From Chitinophaga sp. H8 (GTDB taxonomy: Bacteria; Bacteroidota; Bacteroidia; Chitinophagales; Chitinophagaceae): a stretch of DNA of 64,000 bases. The first letter of the stretch is position 1, and each line of letters starts with the position of its first letter. Of this stretch, positions 27,059-35,897 are shown one piece after another. The notes under the pieces were generated by a model. That model saw nothing but the letters and a program-made list of their open reading frames with translations, was not told the DNA's origin and made no database searches. The position numbers and the translations under genes are program-made. Location of the stretch: contig NZ_JBEXAC010000001.1 of the NCBI RefSeq assembly GCF_040567655.1, forward strand, positions 2,542,001-2,606,000. The letters are read 5' to 3'.

Positions 27059-28795
27059 TTACCATCCGGGATTCTTTGTCAGGCTGAGATTCATTACAAT
27101 TTCATTCATCGGGAATGGCATCAGATAGTTTTTATCAGGATTAAACTGATACCCGGAAGGTAATTGTGTTTTAAAGGGTTGAATATAATTTTCATCATCT
27201 TTGGTAATCGTTTTTCCTGAGCCGTTATTCATGATGGGTTCGAAATAGGCGCCCCGGAAATTCTGACCGATGATCAACTTCGCTGCTGCCCATCTTCTGA
27301 TATCATCGAATCGAAAATCTTCCCCTAATAATTCTACACGGCGTTCTCTTCTGATCTCCTGTATCTGAGGTAGAAGCGTATAACCATAATCCGGCCAGTC
27401 AGGATCCGTAGTGATCGCGCTCACCGTGAGTGGCGGCATATTTACGCTGGCCCTCGCCCGCAGCTTGTTAATCGTAATATTAGCTACTGCCTGGTCAAAT
27501 TCTCCCAGTTCTGCCTTCGCTTCTGCATAGTTCAGCAACACTTCCCCGTAGCGGAAAAAGACAGTGATCATATCCCATGTCTTGGCATTTTGTGTCGGAC
27601 TTTCGAGATCATATGTATAAAACTTCTGGCTGGTATAACCGGTAGGTTGGTATTGCCCCGCTGCATCTACTGTGGTAAATGGATTCACGAAGAAGGTGGT
27701 ATCACCTTTTGCTGAAATTCTATAGATCTCTCCTGGCGTGAATACGGACATATCCAACCGTGGGTCCCTGTTTTTCCCGATGTCAGCCAGAGATTGCTCC
27801 CCCTGATAAAGAGGGCTCACACTGATGGGCAGCCCATCTGTACAGAGGAAGCTTCTGATGGCTGACCTTGTATAGCCAACTTTATGCGGCCATTGGTTGA
27901 TATCGGGGTTACCAAATATTTCTCTTCCTCCTCCACCGAACTTCAGGTTACTGAACTGACGCGCAAAGATGATTTCTTTGATAGGAATCTGCGCACCTGC
28001 AATAGTATGATCATTATGTACCTTCTGGAAATCATCGTCCAATGTATAGCCGTAAACATCGATTAACAATTTAGCTGCATCAGCGGCCACACGCAGAAAC
28101 CGGGCATAATCACCGCCCTGCACACCAAAAGGTGTACCATTGTGGTATTTTTCCCAGGTTCCCTCAAAAAGCGCAATCCTCGATTTGAACGCCAGGGCAG
28201 CGTCTTTGTTGATACGTTGGTATTCACTGCTTTGTTTGAGCTGAGTCTTTGTCTTTAACAGGCTGATGGCCTTATCCAGGTCCGAAAGAATAAAGTCAGC
28301 CACTGAATCACGCCGCGACCTGAGCACGTATAATTGTTCATCAGTACTCTTTAAAGGTTCTTTAACCAGTTGAGCGGCTCCTACTCTTTTCAGTACTTCA
28401 AAGTAATGCCATGCCCTTATGAAATAAGCTTCTCCCTTAAATTGATTACCATCTGCTTCTGTCACCTTATCCATATTGGCAATCATAATGTTGACGTCCC
28501 GGATGTTTTTGTAATACGATCCGATGGCATCCACTGTTGGCTGGGTTAGCCCGTTCATCCAGGTAGAGGCGCCATCGGTTGACAACGCATTATCAGAACC
28601 ATCATCCATTGTATACTGGTTCTTCCATGAGTTGAGGTATAAGCTGTTCACATAGAGTTGCAGGTCATTGGCTGTTTTCCAGAATTCAGGTTCTGAGATC
28701 GTGTCCTGGGGTGCACGATCCAGGAAATCTTTACGACAGCCTGCAATGAATGTTACTAAAACAAAGAACGATATTATAAATTTTAACTTTTTCAT
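27059..28795 (-). CDS. SusD-like glycan-binding lipoprotein
   Basis: About 578 residues from the ATG at 28795, chosen because it opens into a lipoprotein signal (MKKLKFIISFFVLVTFIAGC); the longer frame begins inside susC. SusD/RagB features include an N-terminal RKDFLDRAPQDTISEPEFWKTANDL, TPR-like helices with KGEAYFIRAWHYFEVLKRVG, and a C-terminal FRYGEVLLNYAEAKAELGEFDQA and EIRRERRVELLGEDFRFDDIRRW. The C terminus ends in a typical SusD NPGW. SusD proteins form a surface lid over the SusC channel and bind oligosaccharides. The gene follows susC by 28 nt. The following 268 bp (26791-27058) hold only a weak hairpin and no gene. Confidence 0.96.
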   Translation of the reverse strand: MKKLKFIISFFVLVTFIAGCRKDFLDRAPQDTISEPEFWKTANDLQLYVNSLYLNSWKNQYTMDDGSDNALSTDGASTWMNGLTQPTVDAIGSYYKNIRDVNIMIANMDKVTEADGNQFKGEAYFIRAWHYFEVLKRVGAAQLVKEPLKSTDEQLYVLRSRRDSVADFILSDLDKAISLLKTKTQLKQSSEYQRINKDAALAFKSRIALFEGTWEKYHNGTPFGVQGGDYARFLRVAADAAKLLIDVYGYTLDDDFQKVHNDHTIAGAQIPIKEIIFARQFSNLKFGGGGREIFGNPDINQWPHKVGYTRSAIRSFLCTDGLPISVSPLYQGEQSLADIGKNRDPRLDMSVFTPGEIYRISAKGDTTFFVNPFTTVDAAGQYQPTGYTSQKFYTYDLESPTQNAKTWDMITVFFRYGEVLLNYAEAKAELGEFDQAVANITINKLRARASVNMPPLTVSAITTDPDWPDYGYTLLPQIQEIRRERRVELLGEDFRFDDIRRWAAAKLIIGQNFRGAYFEPIMNNGSGKTITKDDENYIQPFKTQLPSGYQFNPDKNYLMPFPMNEIVMNLSLTKNPGW

Positions 28796-28823
28796 GTTTT
28801 GACGTTTTTGCTTGATTCTTCCA

Positions 28824-31800
28824 TTAAAAAGTAACATTACAACCAAAGGAAAATACCTTCTGTAGTGGGTAATTACCATAGCTGCTCAGTTCCGGGTCAA
28901 AAAACATGTACTTGGTGCTGGTAAAAAGATTTTCGCCGGAGAAGTAGAAACGAAGCTGGCTGGCCTTAATTCTACTGATCAGTGAAACAGGAAGGCTGTA
29001 ACCGATCTGTAAAGATTTCAACCGTAAATAAGCCTTGTTTTGCAAATAACGATCGGTGGTAGCTTTGTTCATGGTGGTACGCGCTGTGGATGCGCCACCG
29101 AAATAGGGTTTCGGAAAATAGGCATTGGGGTTATCGGACCTCCAATAGTCTTCCTGCCCTTGTAATATAACAACACCTCCTTCACCCTGGCTTGGGCCCC
29201 AGAATGCATTCTGCACGCCGCCACCGGGCCATATAGCCTGTTTACCTACACCCTGTATCATAAAGCTCAGATCGATCCCCTTGTAGTTGGCACCTGCGTA
29301 TACGCCGTATTTATACCGGGCTTGGCTGTTACCAATGACAGTAAGATCACCATGATCATCTGCCGTTTTCTTCCCGTCGTTAATCACGTTATCTCCATTC
29401 ATATCGCGGTATTTTACGTCGCCGGGGGTCCAGTTACCACTAAAAATGAAGGATTGATCTACACCCCGTTTCGTCACCTCTTCTTCAGACTGATAAAGTC
29501 CGTCCGTTTTGTAGCCCCAGATCTCACCAATTACCTGTCCTTTATAAAAAGTACTCAACAGGTTTAGTGGGTTGTTGTAACTGGTTACCACAGAACGGTG
29601 GTCAGACAAATTAGCATTGACAAAATAGCTGAAGCCGTTGCCAAGGGATTGCTTCCAGTTGACCTGTACTTCCCATCCTCTTGTTCTTAAAGAGCCATCA
29701 TTATTTCTCGGTACTGTTCCGCCATATATCTGAGGTGTTGCCATTCCGGGGCCAACCAGGTTATTGATATCTGACTGGTACCAATCGGCTGCGATATATA
29801 ACCTGTTATCGAACATATACATATCCAACCCGATATCTTTGGTATTTACCTTTTCCCAGGTAAGACTCGTGGTGGTTTCATTCGGAGGCAGTACGAGGAA
29901 AGGTTTTTCCCCTCCCAGCAGGTAATTTCCTATTGAGTTTGTCATGAGTGGTATATACAGGTAATTAGCTACGTTCTGATTACCGATAGCGCCCCATGAT
30001 CCGCGGAACTTCAGCATGCTGATGTGTTCTTTGAGTGGGAAGAAATTTTCTTTGGCAATATTATAGCCAACAGAAACGGAAGGGAATGTTCCCCAGCGAC
30101 TGCCGGGTGCAAACCTGGAAGAGCCGTCCCTGCGTACATTTGCTTCAAACAGATATTTCTCATTAAAATTATAATTCAGTCTGCCGAAATAGCTTTGGGT
30201 TGCCCAATGTCCTTTATCATCAGCTGGTGTTTTCACCCCAACCGAAGTACTTAAAGAAGGGACATTATCGGTCAGCAAATAAGTAGCATTACCACTAATG
30301 CCGAAGATCGTCTGCAATTCCTGCTGGTAACCCACTAATCCACCGATATAATGCCCACCGATTTGCCGGTAATAAGTACTGGTAATATTGGGAGAAGTGT
30401 ACGTAGATGTTCGGGCGGTGGCTATGTATTTGGTTTGGGTTTGATTCAACCCATACAATTTGGTCGAATCAGGTTGAAGCTGATAGAATGTATTCGCAAT
30501 GTCTGTTTGCGTATAATTGGTATAGGTATAATTATACTGCAGCGTGGTCACCCAATTTTTAACAGGCTCCAGGCGTATAGTGGGCGACAAGACCCATTGG
30601 GTGGTTTTCCGCTGTTCTTTTTCATTCAGCCCGGAGTTGATACCGGATGCATTTAAAAAGCCTCCTGCCGGGTTGTATAAAGGCAGCGTAGGGGCATTCC
30701 GGGCCACGCGGTTCATAAAGAAATCACGCCCATCTGCACTAATATCCCAGGGGTAGCTGTCCTCAGATCCTACAAACTTGGTGATCAGACCTACTTTCAG
30801 CCAGTTGAGTGGTGTTGATTCAATCCTTCCGCTCAATGTTTTCCTGGTATATTGTTCGGAAGCATATCTTGAAATACCGTCTTCATGGAAGAAACCACCC
30901 GATAAAGCATAGCTGATATTCTTTCCGGATCCTGAGATACTGATGTTATGTGTTTGCCTGATAGCATTTTTCTTAAATAGTACGTCATACCAATCAGTGT
31001 TCGCGTTCCCGCCTAAACCCGAACCGGTAAAATCCCACCCGGTTCCGGCAGCATTCGGAACTACACCGGGCGTATTTACCGGATCCTGCATATATTGCTT
31101 GATTCTATCGATAGCCTCCTGGGTATATGGCTGGGCTATCCCGGTATTCACTGCTGCGGAATCCAGTATTAATGCAAAACTAAGTGCATCTACCTGCCGT
31201 GGGAAAGTAGTTGGTTGTGCAAGGGCATAGTTATAGGAATAAGAAACCTTCATACCACCGCCTTCCGTTCCGGTTTTTGTAGTGATCAGAATAACACCAT
31301 ATGCTGCCCTTGCGCCATAGATAGCGGTAGAAGCCGCATCTTTTAATATTGAAATAGATTTAACGTTGTTCGGGTCCACATCATTCAGCTCCATCGGAAC
31401 ACCATCTACCAGTACAAATGGCTGTCCCAATGTAAAAGACGCTCCGCCCGCAGAATTTGATAATGAGCCCAATCCGCGGATATTGACAGAATTGCCTACC
31501 CCAGGTTGCCCTGAAGATGTAGTTGCCTGGATATTTAAGCCGGGCACCGCGCCCTGCAACACCTGTTCCAGGTTAGACGCCGGCCGGTCCGCCAGTTGTT
31601 CTCCGCTGATCTGGGTGATCGCTCCTGTGAGGTTCTCTTTCTTCTGAACTCCATATCCAACGGTGACCAATTCATTCAATACAGATACACTTTTTAGCAG
31701 GACCACATCAATACCTGACCGGCCGTCCACCGCTTTTTCCAGCCTGGTATATCCGATGAAAGAAAATACTAGTGTACCATTACCATCCGCCAGGGTAAGG

Positions 31801-32330
31801 GAATAATAGCCATTTGCATCGGTAACAGTGCCCGTGGATTGGCCCTTCAGGCCCACACTTACGCCCGATAAGGGATTGCCCGACTCATCGGTGACCCTGC
31901 CTTTGACCACAAATGGCGGAACGGCAACTATTCCCTGTAATGCCATATTTACGGGCAATGCCACTTTCGGTAATACTACCACCGTCTTGTTTCCAATACG
32001 ATAGTTCAGCGGATAATTTTTAAAACAGATAGCGAGGATTTGCGGGACAGTAGCATCCTTCACAGATACGCTTACAGAAGGTGCATTCTTTACATCTTCA
32101 TCGTTGTACAGAAACTGGTAATCCGTTTCCTGCTGGATGACACTGAGTACCTCAGACAGTTTTACGTCTTTGAGATTCAAGGTAAGTTTCGTCTCCTGCG
32201 AATAACCTGTTGCATATAGATTTACTACACATGCCAGGGTCAAAAATACTGTAATACGCATGGCGCGGAGAATTAATGCCGTCATGCCACGCCCGGCAAA
32301 CCGGCCTTGGATAAATAGATTTTTCTGCAT
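28824..32330 (-). CDS. SusC-like TonB-dependent outer-membrane transporter with STN domain
   Basis: This 1168-residue protein has a signal segment (MRITVFLTLACVVNLYATGYS) followed by an STN domain (about 50-115, LSEVLSVIQQETDYQFLYND). A carboxypeptidase-regulatory-like domain comes next (about 140-215, GRVTDESGNPLSGVSVGLKG), then a plug with LVTVGYGVQKKENLTGAI and ILKDAASTAIYGARAAYGVILITTK, and a 22-strand-type barrel to the C-terminal Phe. The STN domain marks a transporter that signals to FecR and the ECF sigma factor when substrate binds, matching the two genes upstream. It imports oligosaccharides released at the surface. Its 152-bp leader carries two hairpins and a plus-strand terminator (see the separate entries). 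Confidence 0.97.
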   Translation of the reverse strand: MQKNLFIQGRFAGRGMTALILRAMRITVFLTLACVVNLYATGYSQETKLTLNLKDVKLSEVLSVIQQETDYQFLYNDEDVKNAPSVSVSVKDATVPQILAICFKNYPLNYRIGNKTVVVLPKVALPVNMALQGIVAVPPFVVKGRVTDESGNPLSGVSVGLKGQSTGTVTDANGYYSLTLADGNGTLVFSFIGYTRLEKAVDGRSGIDVVLLKSVSVLNELVTVGYGVQKKENLTGAITQISGEQLADRPASNLEQVLQGAVPGLNIQATTSSGQPGVGNSVNIRGLGSLSNSAGGASFTLGQPFVLVDGVPMELNDVDPNNVKSISILKDAASTAIYGARAAYGVILITTKTGTEGGGMKVSYSYNYALAQPTTFPRQVDALSFALILDSAAVNTGIAQPYTQEAIDRIKQYMQDPVNTPGVVPNAAGTGWDFTGSGLGGNANTDWYDVLFKKNAIRQTHNISISGSGKNISYALSGGFFHEDGISRYASEQYTRKTLSGRIESTPLNWLKVGLITKFVGSEDSYPWDISADGRDFFMNRVARNAPTLPLYNPAGGFLNASGINSGLNEKEQRKTTQWVLSPTIRLEPVKNWVTTLQYNYTYTNYTQTDIANTFYQLQPDSTKLYGLNQTQTKYIATARTSTYTSPNITSTYYRQIGGHYIGGLVGYQQELQTIFGISGNATYLLTDNVPSLSTSVGVKTPADDKGHWATQSYFGRLNYNFNEKYLFEANVRRDGSSRFAPGSRWGTFPSVSVGYNIAKENFFPLKEHISMLKFRGSWGAIGNQNVANYLYIPLMTNSIGNYLLGGEKPFLVLPPNETTTSLTWEKVNTKDIGLDMYMFDNRLYIAADWYQSDINNLVGPGMATPQIYGGTVPRNNDGSLRTRGWEVQVNWKQSLGNGFSYFVNANLSDHRSVVTSYNNPLNLLSTFYKGQVIGEIWGYKTDGLYQSEEEVTKRGVDQSFIFSGNWTPGDVKYRDMNGDNVINDGKKTADDHGDLTVIGNSQARYKYGVYAGANYKGIDLSFMIQGVGKQAIWPGGGVQNAFWGPSQGEGGVVILQGQEDYWRSDNPNAYFPKPYFGGASTARTTMNKATTDRYLQNKAYLRLKSLQIGYSLPVSLISRIKASQLRFYFSGENLFTSTKYMFFDPELSSYGNYPLQKVFSFGCNVTF

Positions 32331-32364
32331 ACTTTCGTACGATTAAGGGTAGATAATACCTGTT

Positions 32365-32467
32365 CACGCTCGCCTGCCTAAGCATTAGCATAGGTAGGTT
32401 TCAACCGGAATGAACAGATTATTTCGACTTTGATCCGGGAATGTAGCCGCATTCCCGGTTTTTTTTG
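32365..32467 (+). ncRNA. Candidate antisense sRNA in the susC leader
   Basis: On the plus strand, opposite to the PUL, the susC leader contains a stem-loop at 32373-32398 (CCTGCCTA pairing with TAGGTAGG) and then a strong hairpin plus T-tract at 32435-32466. No plus-strand gene lies upstream to need that terminator. Cis-antisense sRNAs of this size and position repress PULs in Bacteroides (DonS and relatives, in ECF/anti-sigma-controlled loci). The 5' end is a guess, and only a weak promoter candidate (TAGATTTT, 32316-32323) was seen. Confidence 0.35.
32435..32466 (+). terminator. Plus-strand intrinsic terminator between fecR and susC
   Basis: A perfect 9-bp stem (CCGGGAATG 32435-32443 and CATTCCCGG 32450-32458) with a 6-nt loop is followed on the plus strand by eight T residues (32459-32466). 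In the minus direction, the direction of the PUL, the hairpin is preceded by A8 and not followed by a U-tract, so it should not stop susC transcription. It may instead act as a leader structure there. Confidence 0.8.
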
Positions 32468-32482
32468 GTTGATATATACGTA

Positions 32483-33694
32483 TTATTTCTTCACATGCAA
32501 TTCATTATCTTTAAATGTAAACCCTACTTTCCCTGTTAGTTCTATTAAATGTAAAATACCGGATATCTCCTCGTATCGCTGGATACGGCCGGTAAAGTGG
32601 AACAAGGTATCTACGCCGTCATCGTACTTTACCTCTATATTATACCATCGCGATAATTTCCGCATCAGGCTTCCCAAAGATTCACTGTCAAAAATAAACA
32701 TACCGTTTTTCCATGCTAGTGCCGCTTCTACATTGACTTTATTTACCTGGATCGCACGATCATTCTTCGTGATCACGGCTTCATAACCAGGCTTTAATAT
32801 TACACCGTCTCTTTTTTTTGCAGACTGCCCAACATCATTAATTAAAACGGATCCTTCCGCCAAAGCTGTTTTTTGTATAGGATCATCCGGATAAGAACTC
32901 ACATTAAACTTTGTTCCCAATACGGTAATATCCATCTTGTCTGCATTTACCATAAACGGGTGTGCAGCATCTTTCGCTACTTCAAAATATGCCTCCCCAC
33001 TCAAATATACTTTCCGTTCTTTCCCGTTGAACTGTGTCGGATAACGTAAGGATGATGCAGCATTGAGCCATACTTTTGTGCCGTCTGACAACACTATCCG
33101 ATATTCACCACCAGGGGGAATTACCAATGTGTTGTACAACGTTTCCGCCTGAAGATCCCCAGGACCAGACGCATAACTCAGTACGCTTGAGTCGTTGCGT
33201 ACTTTCGTGCCATCTTTTTCTGTGATGGCTTCCTGATGGTTGTCCACCAGGTTGATTTTTTTTCCATTTGCCAAAATCAGTTGCGCCACTTTTCCCTGCG
33301 GCAAAATATGCACACTGGCTAAATCCTTTGTTGTTGCGCTTTTCTGTCCCTGGCCACTAAAGAGATACCACCCTGCTCCGCAAATTAAAATAAGCGGTAA
33401 AATGATGGCAGCATACCGCAGTGCTTTGTAAACGAACATCCGCCCCGGTAGTTGCTTTCTGGAATTCCTTTCTGACAGCCGTTTCCAGTATACTTTTTTA
33501 TCCTTCTTATTCTCCCAGTATGCTACCTGTGCTTCCAGATAAAGCGGGTCGGTCAGGCGCTCCCAAAGCTTTTTATTTTCATCGCTCTCTGCTACCCACG
33601 CTTCCAGTTGCGCCGCTTCCTCTGAAGACAATTTAGTGCTCAGAGATTTAGCAATTAATCCGGCTATTTCATAGTATCGTTCGTCCTGTATCAT
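32483..33694 (-). CDS. FecR-type anti-sigma factor
   Basis: About 403 residues from the ATG at 33694; the frame continues upstream, but MIQDERYYEIAGLIAKSL is the usual FecR start. The cytoplasmic N-terminal part (about 1-80, with LSSEEAAQLEAWVAESDENKKLWERL) binds sigma. One membrane segment (AIILPLILICGAGWYLFSG) follows, then a periplasmic FecR domain (NTLVIPPGGEYRIVLSDGTKVWLNAASSLRYP, RKVYLSGEAYFEVAKDAAHPF) and a C-terminal DUF4974/STN-like domain (SLGSLMRKLSRWYNIEVKYD, FTGRIQRYEEISGILHLIELTG). It keeps the ECF sigma factor inactive until SusC signals through its STN domain. A GH28-like gene separates it from the sigma gene, which is unusual. Confidence 0.95.
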   Translation of the reverse strand: MIQDERYYEIAGLIAKSLSTKLSSEEAAQLEAWVAESDENKKLWERLTDPLYLEAQVAYWENKKDKKVYWKRLSERNSRKQLPGRMFVYKALRYAAIILPLILICGAGWYLFSGQGQKSATTKDLASVHILPQGKVAQLILANGKKINLVDNHQEAITEKDGTKVRNDSSVLSYASGPGDLQAETLYNTLVIPPGGEYRIVLSDGTKVWLNAASSLRYPTQFNGKERKVYLSGEAYFEVAKDAAHPFMVNADKMDITVLGTKFNVSSYPDDPIQKTALAEGSVLINDVGQSAKKRDGVILKPGYEAVITKNDRAIQVNKVNVEAALAWKNGMFIFDSESLGSLMRKLSRWYNIEVKYDDGVDTLFHFTGRIQRYEEISGILHLIELTGKVGFTFKDNELHVKK

Positions 33695-33704
33695 ATGCGT
33701 AATT

Positions 33705-33740
33705 ATAATAGAAACAACCTTAAATGAAAAAAGGGTGAAA
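33705..33740 (-). repeat. Leader repeat, copy upstream of fecR
   Basis: The stretch starting ATAATAGAAACAACC (plus-strand reading) and continuing to ATGAAAAAAGGGTGAAA is nearly repeated at 35251-35286 ahead of the GH28-like gene. Over about 36 positions only around six differ. On the minus strand both copies read TTTCACCC, a T-run, then GGTTGTTTCTATTATA, close to the start codon (10 nt away here). It could be a promoter or operator for the sigma/anti-sigma system, or a scar of a duplication. Confidence 0.6.
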
Positions 33741-33778
33741 GGGGGAAAAAAAATATTTCTGCATCCCGGCAAAAGTGC

Positions 33779-35233
33779 TCAATTCACCTTGCTTTTCTTC
33801 ACATGTTTCATGATCAGCGCTTTCCTTGCATTTGCCTTATCAGTCTGCAATCTGTCCACTACCAGGTTATCAACATCCACGGCAATAACAGCTGGTCTTG
33901 GGTCCGGGTGTTCGCTTTTCAGCGTACAATTAATGATATCAATATCTTTAACATGCCTGATAAATAATCCGTAACAGGGCAAATTACCCCATACGGTTGG
34001 CTGAGGATAACCGTTTTCAAACTCTTTTACTTTTTCCATGTCTGAGATATATTCCCCTGGCTTCAAATCCCCCTGGTTAAAGATCCTGATATTGCTTAAA
34101 TAAATATTTTCAATCCTGGCATCCGGAACACCTGTTATAGACGAAGAATAATTACCTGTATTATAGGCAAGGATATTGGATAGCTGTACATTTCTCATTT
34201 GGCCATTAGCCGGATCAGGAGCAGCAGAAGCATGTTTCCGGTTCCTGGTCCCTAACCGCACATAGAGTGCGCAATCAGTACCCTGGATCAACATATTATT
34301 TATACTAACGCCATTCATGATGCCGCCATCCACCATTTCCAGGGAGATACCCGTGATGCCGTGCCGGGGAGTTTTAAATGCCGGCTTTGAAGTAGACCTG
34401 GAAGGTTTAATCACACAATTGGAAATATTGATATTTCGGAATCCACCGGTTGATTCTGTACCGCATTTAATAGCATTGGCGAAGCTGCTGACGATACAGT
34501 TGGTAACAGTAATATCCTCACTGGCGCCGGTACTGCTACTTTTTATTACGATCCCGTCATCATCGGAGTCTATGATACTATTACTGAGTACGAATCTCCT
34601 GCAACCATCAATATCAAGACCATCATTGTTTTTGCTCCCGTGATTAAATACCTTGATATTATTTACCATGACATCCTCACAATCATAATAATGTTGGTTC
34701 CAGAACCCTGCATGAGTGAGCGATACCCCGTCAACAGTCACGTTTTTGCAGGAAATAAAAAGAAGATTTCGTGGCCTTCCATCCCGGACTCCCTTGGGGA
34801 ATGTTTTAGGATCAGGACGTTGCCGTCCGCCATTGCCATCAATAATTCCGAAACCCGTAATGGATATATTACTGGCTCCTTCCGCAAATATCAGGGAGCA
34901 CCATCCGTATAGATCCTGGTAGGAGTTGTAAGATGTTTTTGCCGGACCAGGAAAATCTTTGCTATCCACACTTGCGTACAAAGTAGCGCCCTGTTCAAAA
35001 TGGAGGTCAACATTGCTTTTCAAATAGATAGTTCCTGATTTATAGATACCCGCGGGGACAATAACGCTTCCCCCTCCCATCTTATTACAGGCATCAATGG
35101 CCTTGTTAAAAGCATTTGTACTTAATATATTGGTGTCATTTTTTGCGCCGTAATCCAGGATATTAAATGTTTGTGCATGGAGTGTAAGCACCACAAAGGA
35201 TAGCCCTATGGCAAATAAAATCTTTCTGAGCAT
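33779..35233 (-). CDS. GH28-like right-handed beta-helix enzyme (polygalacturonase family)
   Basis: This is a 484-residue secreted protein (signal peptide ending LTLHA). A pectate-lyase-superfamily start, FNILDYGAKND and DACNKMGGGSVIVPAGIYKSGTIYLKSNVDLHFEQGATLYAS, leads into parallel beta-helix coils. GH28 landmarks NNDG (202-205, for NTDG) and DDD (224-226, for the Asp pair) are present. The GHG motif is replaced by CGTE (257-260) and the RIK motif is not recognisable. It is therefore a divergent GH28 relative whose substrate may not be galacturonan. It lies inside the regulatory cassette between the sigma and anti-sigma genes. Confidence 0.82.
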   Translation of the reverse strand: MLRKILFAIGLSFVVLTLHAQTFNILDYGAKNDTNILSTNAFNKAIDACNKMGGGSVIVPAGIYKSGTIYLKSNVDLHFEQGATLYASVDSKDFPGPAKTSYNSYQDLYGWCSLIFAEGASNISITGFGIIDGNGGRQRPDPKTFPKGVRDGRPRNLLFISCKNVTVDGVSLTHAGFWNQHYYDCEDVMVNNIKVFNHGSKNNDGLDIDGCRRFVLSNSIIDSDDDGIVIKSSSTGASEDITVTNCIVSSFANAIKCGTESTGGFRNINISNCVIKPSRSTSKPAFKTPRHGITGISLEMVDGGIMNGVSINNMLIQGTDCALYVRLGTRNRKHASAAPDPANGQMRNVQLSNILAYNTGNYSSSITGVPDARIENIYLSNIRIFNQGDLKPGEYISDMEKVKEFENGYPQPTVWGNLPCYGLFIRHVKDIDIINCTLKSEHPDPRPAVIAVDVDNLVVDRLQTDKANARKALIMKHVKKSKVN

Positions 35234-35250
35234 AATCTGGTTTGATAACT

Positions 35251-35286
35251 ATAATAGAAACAACCCCGGATGAAAAAGGGGTGAAA
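35251..35286 (-). repeat. Leader repeat, copy upstream of the GH28-like gene
   Basis: This is the second copy of the fecR leader element: ATAATAGAAACAACC at 35251-35265, then CCGG in place of TTAA, then ATGAAAAAGGGGTGAAA. It ends 18 nt before the GH28-like start codon. The position relative to the downstream start matches that of the fecR copy to within 8 nt, which supports a shared regulatory role. Confidence 0.6.
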
Positions 35287-35342
35287 AGAGAATGGACTTT
35301 TTTATTTCCCTGAGAAGTAAATAAGCGTGGTAAACCGGATCA

Positions 35343-35897
35343 TTACAAATAGTGACTCAAAAATAAGGTGAGTGACGAACCTTTCAGCAGTCTTTTCAGC
35401 AGGTGAAGTCCTCTTGTCTTCTGGGTTTTTACAGTATTGACAGACACCTGTAAATGGTGGGCTATATCCTTATGCTTCATTCCCTCAAAATAACTGAGAT
35501 GCAGTACATTACGGCAACCTGCGGGCAGCTTCTCCAATGCCTGGAATACATTTTCCAATACTTCCGATTCAATGATACGGATCATGGCATCGCTTTCCCA
35601 TTCTTCTTCTAATGAGCCCTCATATTTACGCACAACTTTACCATGCTTATAAATGTTCAGACAACGGTTTTTAACCGTGATATACAGGAAAGCCTTGATC
35701 GAATTCAAATCCGGGAAATGTTCACGTCTCTGCCAAAGTTTTGCAAAGGCCTCCTGTACCACATCTTCCGCATCCTGATCTGTAGCCAGGAACGTGGAAG
35801 CAAAGTAGCATAATCGCGTATGATATTTTTCAAATATCTCACGAAAAACCTGTTCATTCCCCTGAAGTAAACCTGTTATGTAAAATTCTTCATTCAT
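35343..35897 (-). CDS. ECF-type RNA polymerase sigma factor
   Basis: The protein has 184 residues. Region 2 covers about 10-85 (YHTRLCYFASTFLATDQDAEDVVQEAFAKLWQRREHF and IKAFLYITVKNRCLNIYKH). Region 4 covers about 115-170 (QALEKLPAGCRNVLHLSYFEGMKHKDIAHHLQVSVNTVKTQKTRGLHLLKR). It belongs to the Bacteroidota ECF group that pairs with FecR and SusC proteins to switch on PULs when their glycan is sensed. It is the first gene of the PUL and is followed by the GH28-like gene after 109 bp. Its own promoter was not recognised. Confidence 0.95.
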   Translation of the reverse strand: MNEEFYITGLLQGNEQVFREIFEKYHTRLCYFASTFLATDQDAEDVVQEAFAKLWQRREHFPDLNSIKAFLYITVKNRCLNIYKHGKVVRKYEGSLEEEWESDAMIRIIESEVLENVFQALEKLPAGCRNVLHLSYFEGMKHKDIAHHLQVSVNTVKTQKTRGLHLLKRLLKGSSLTLFLSHYL

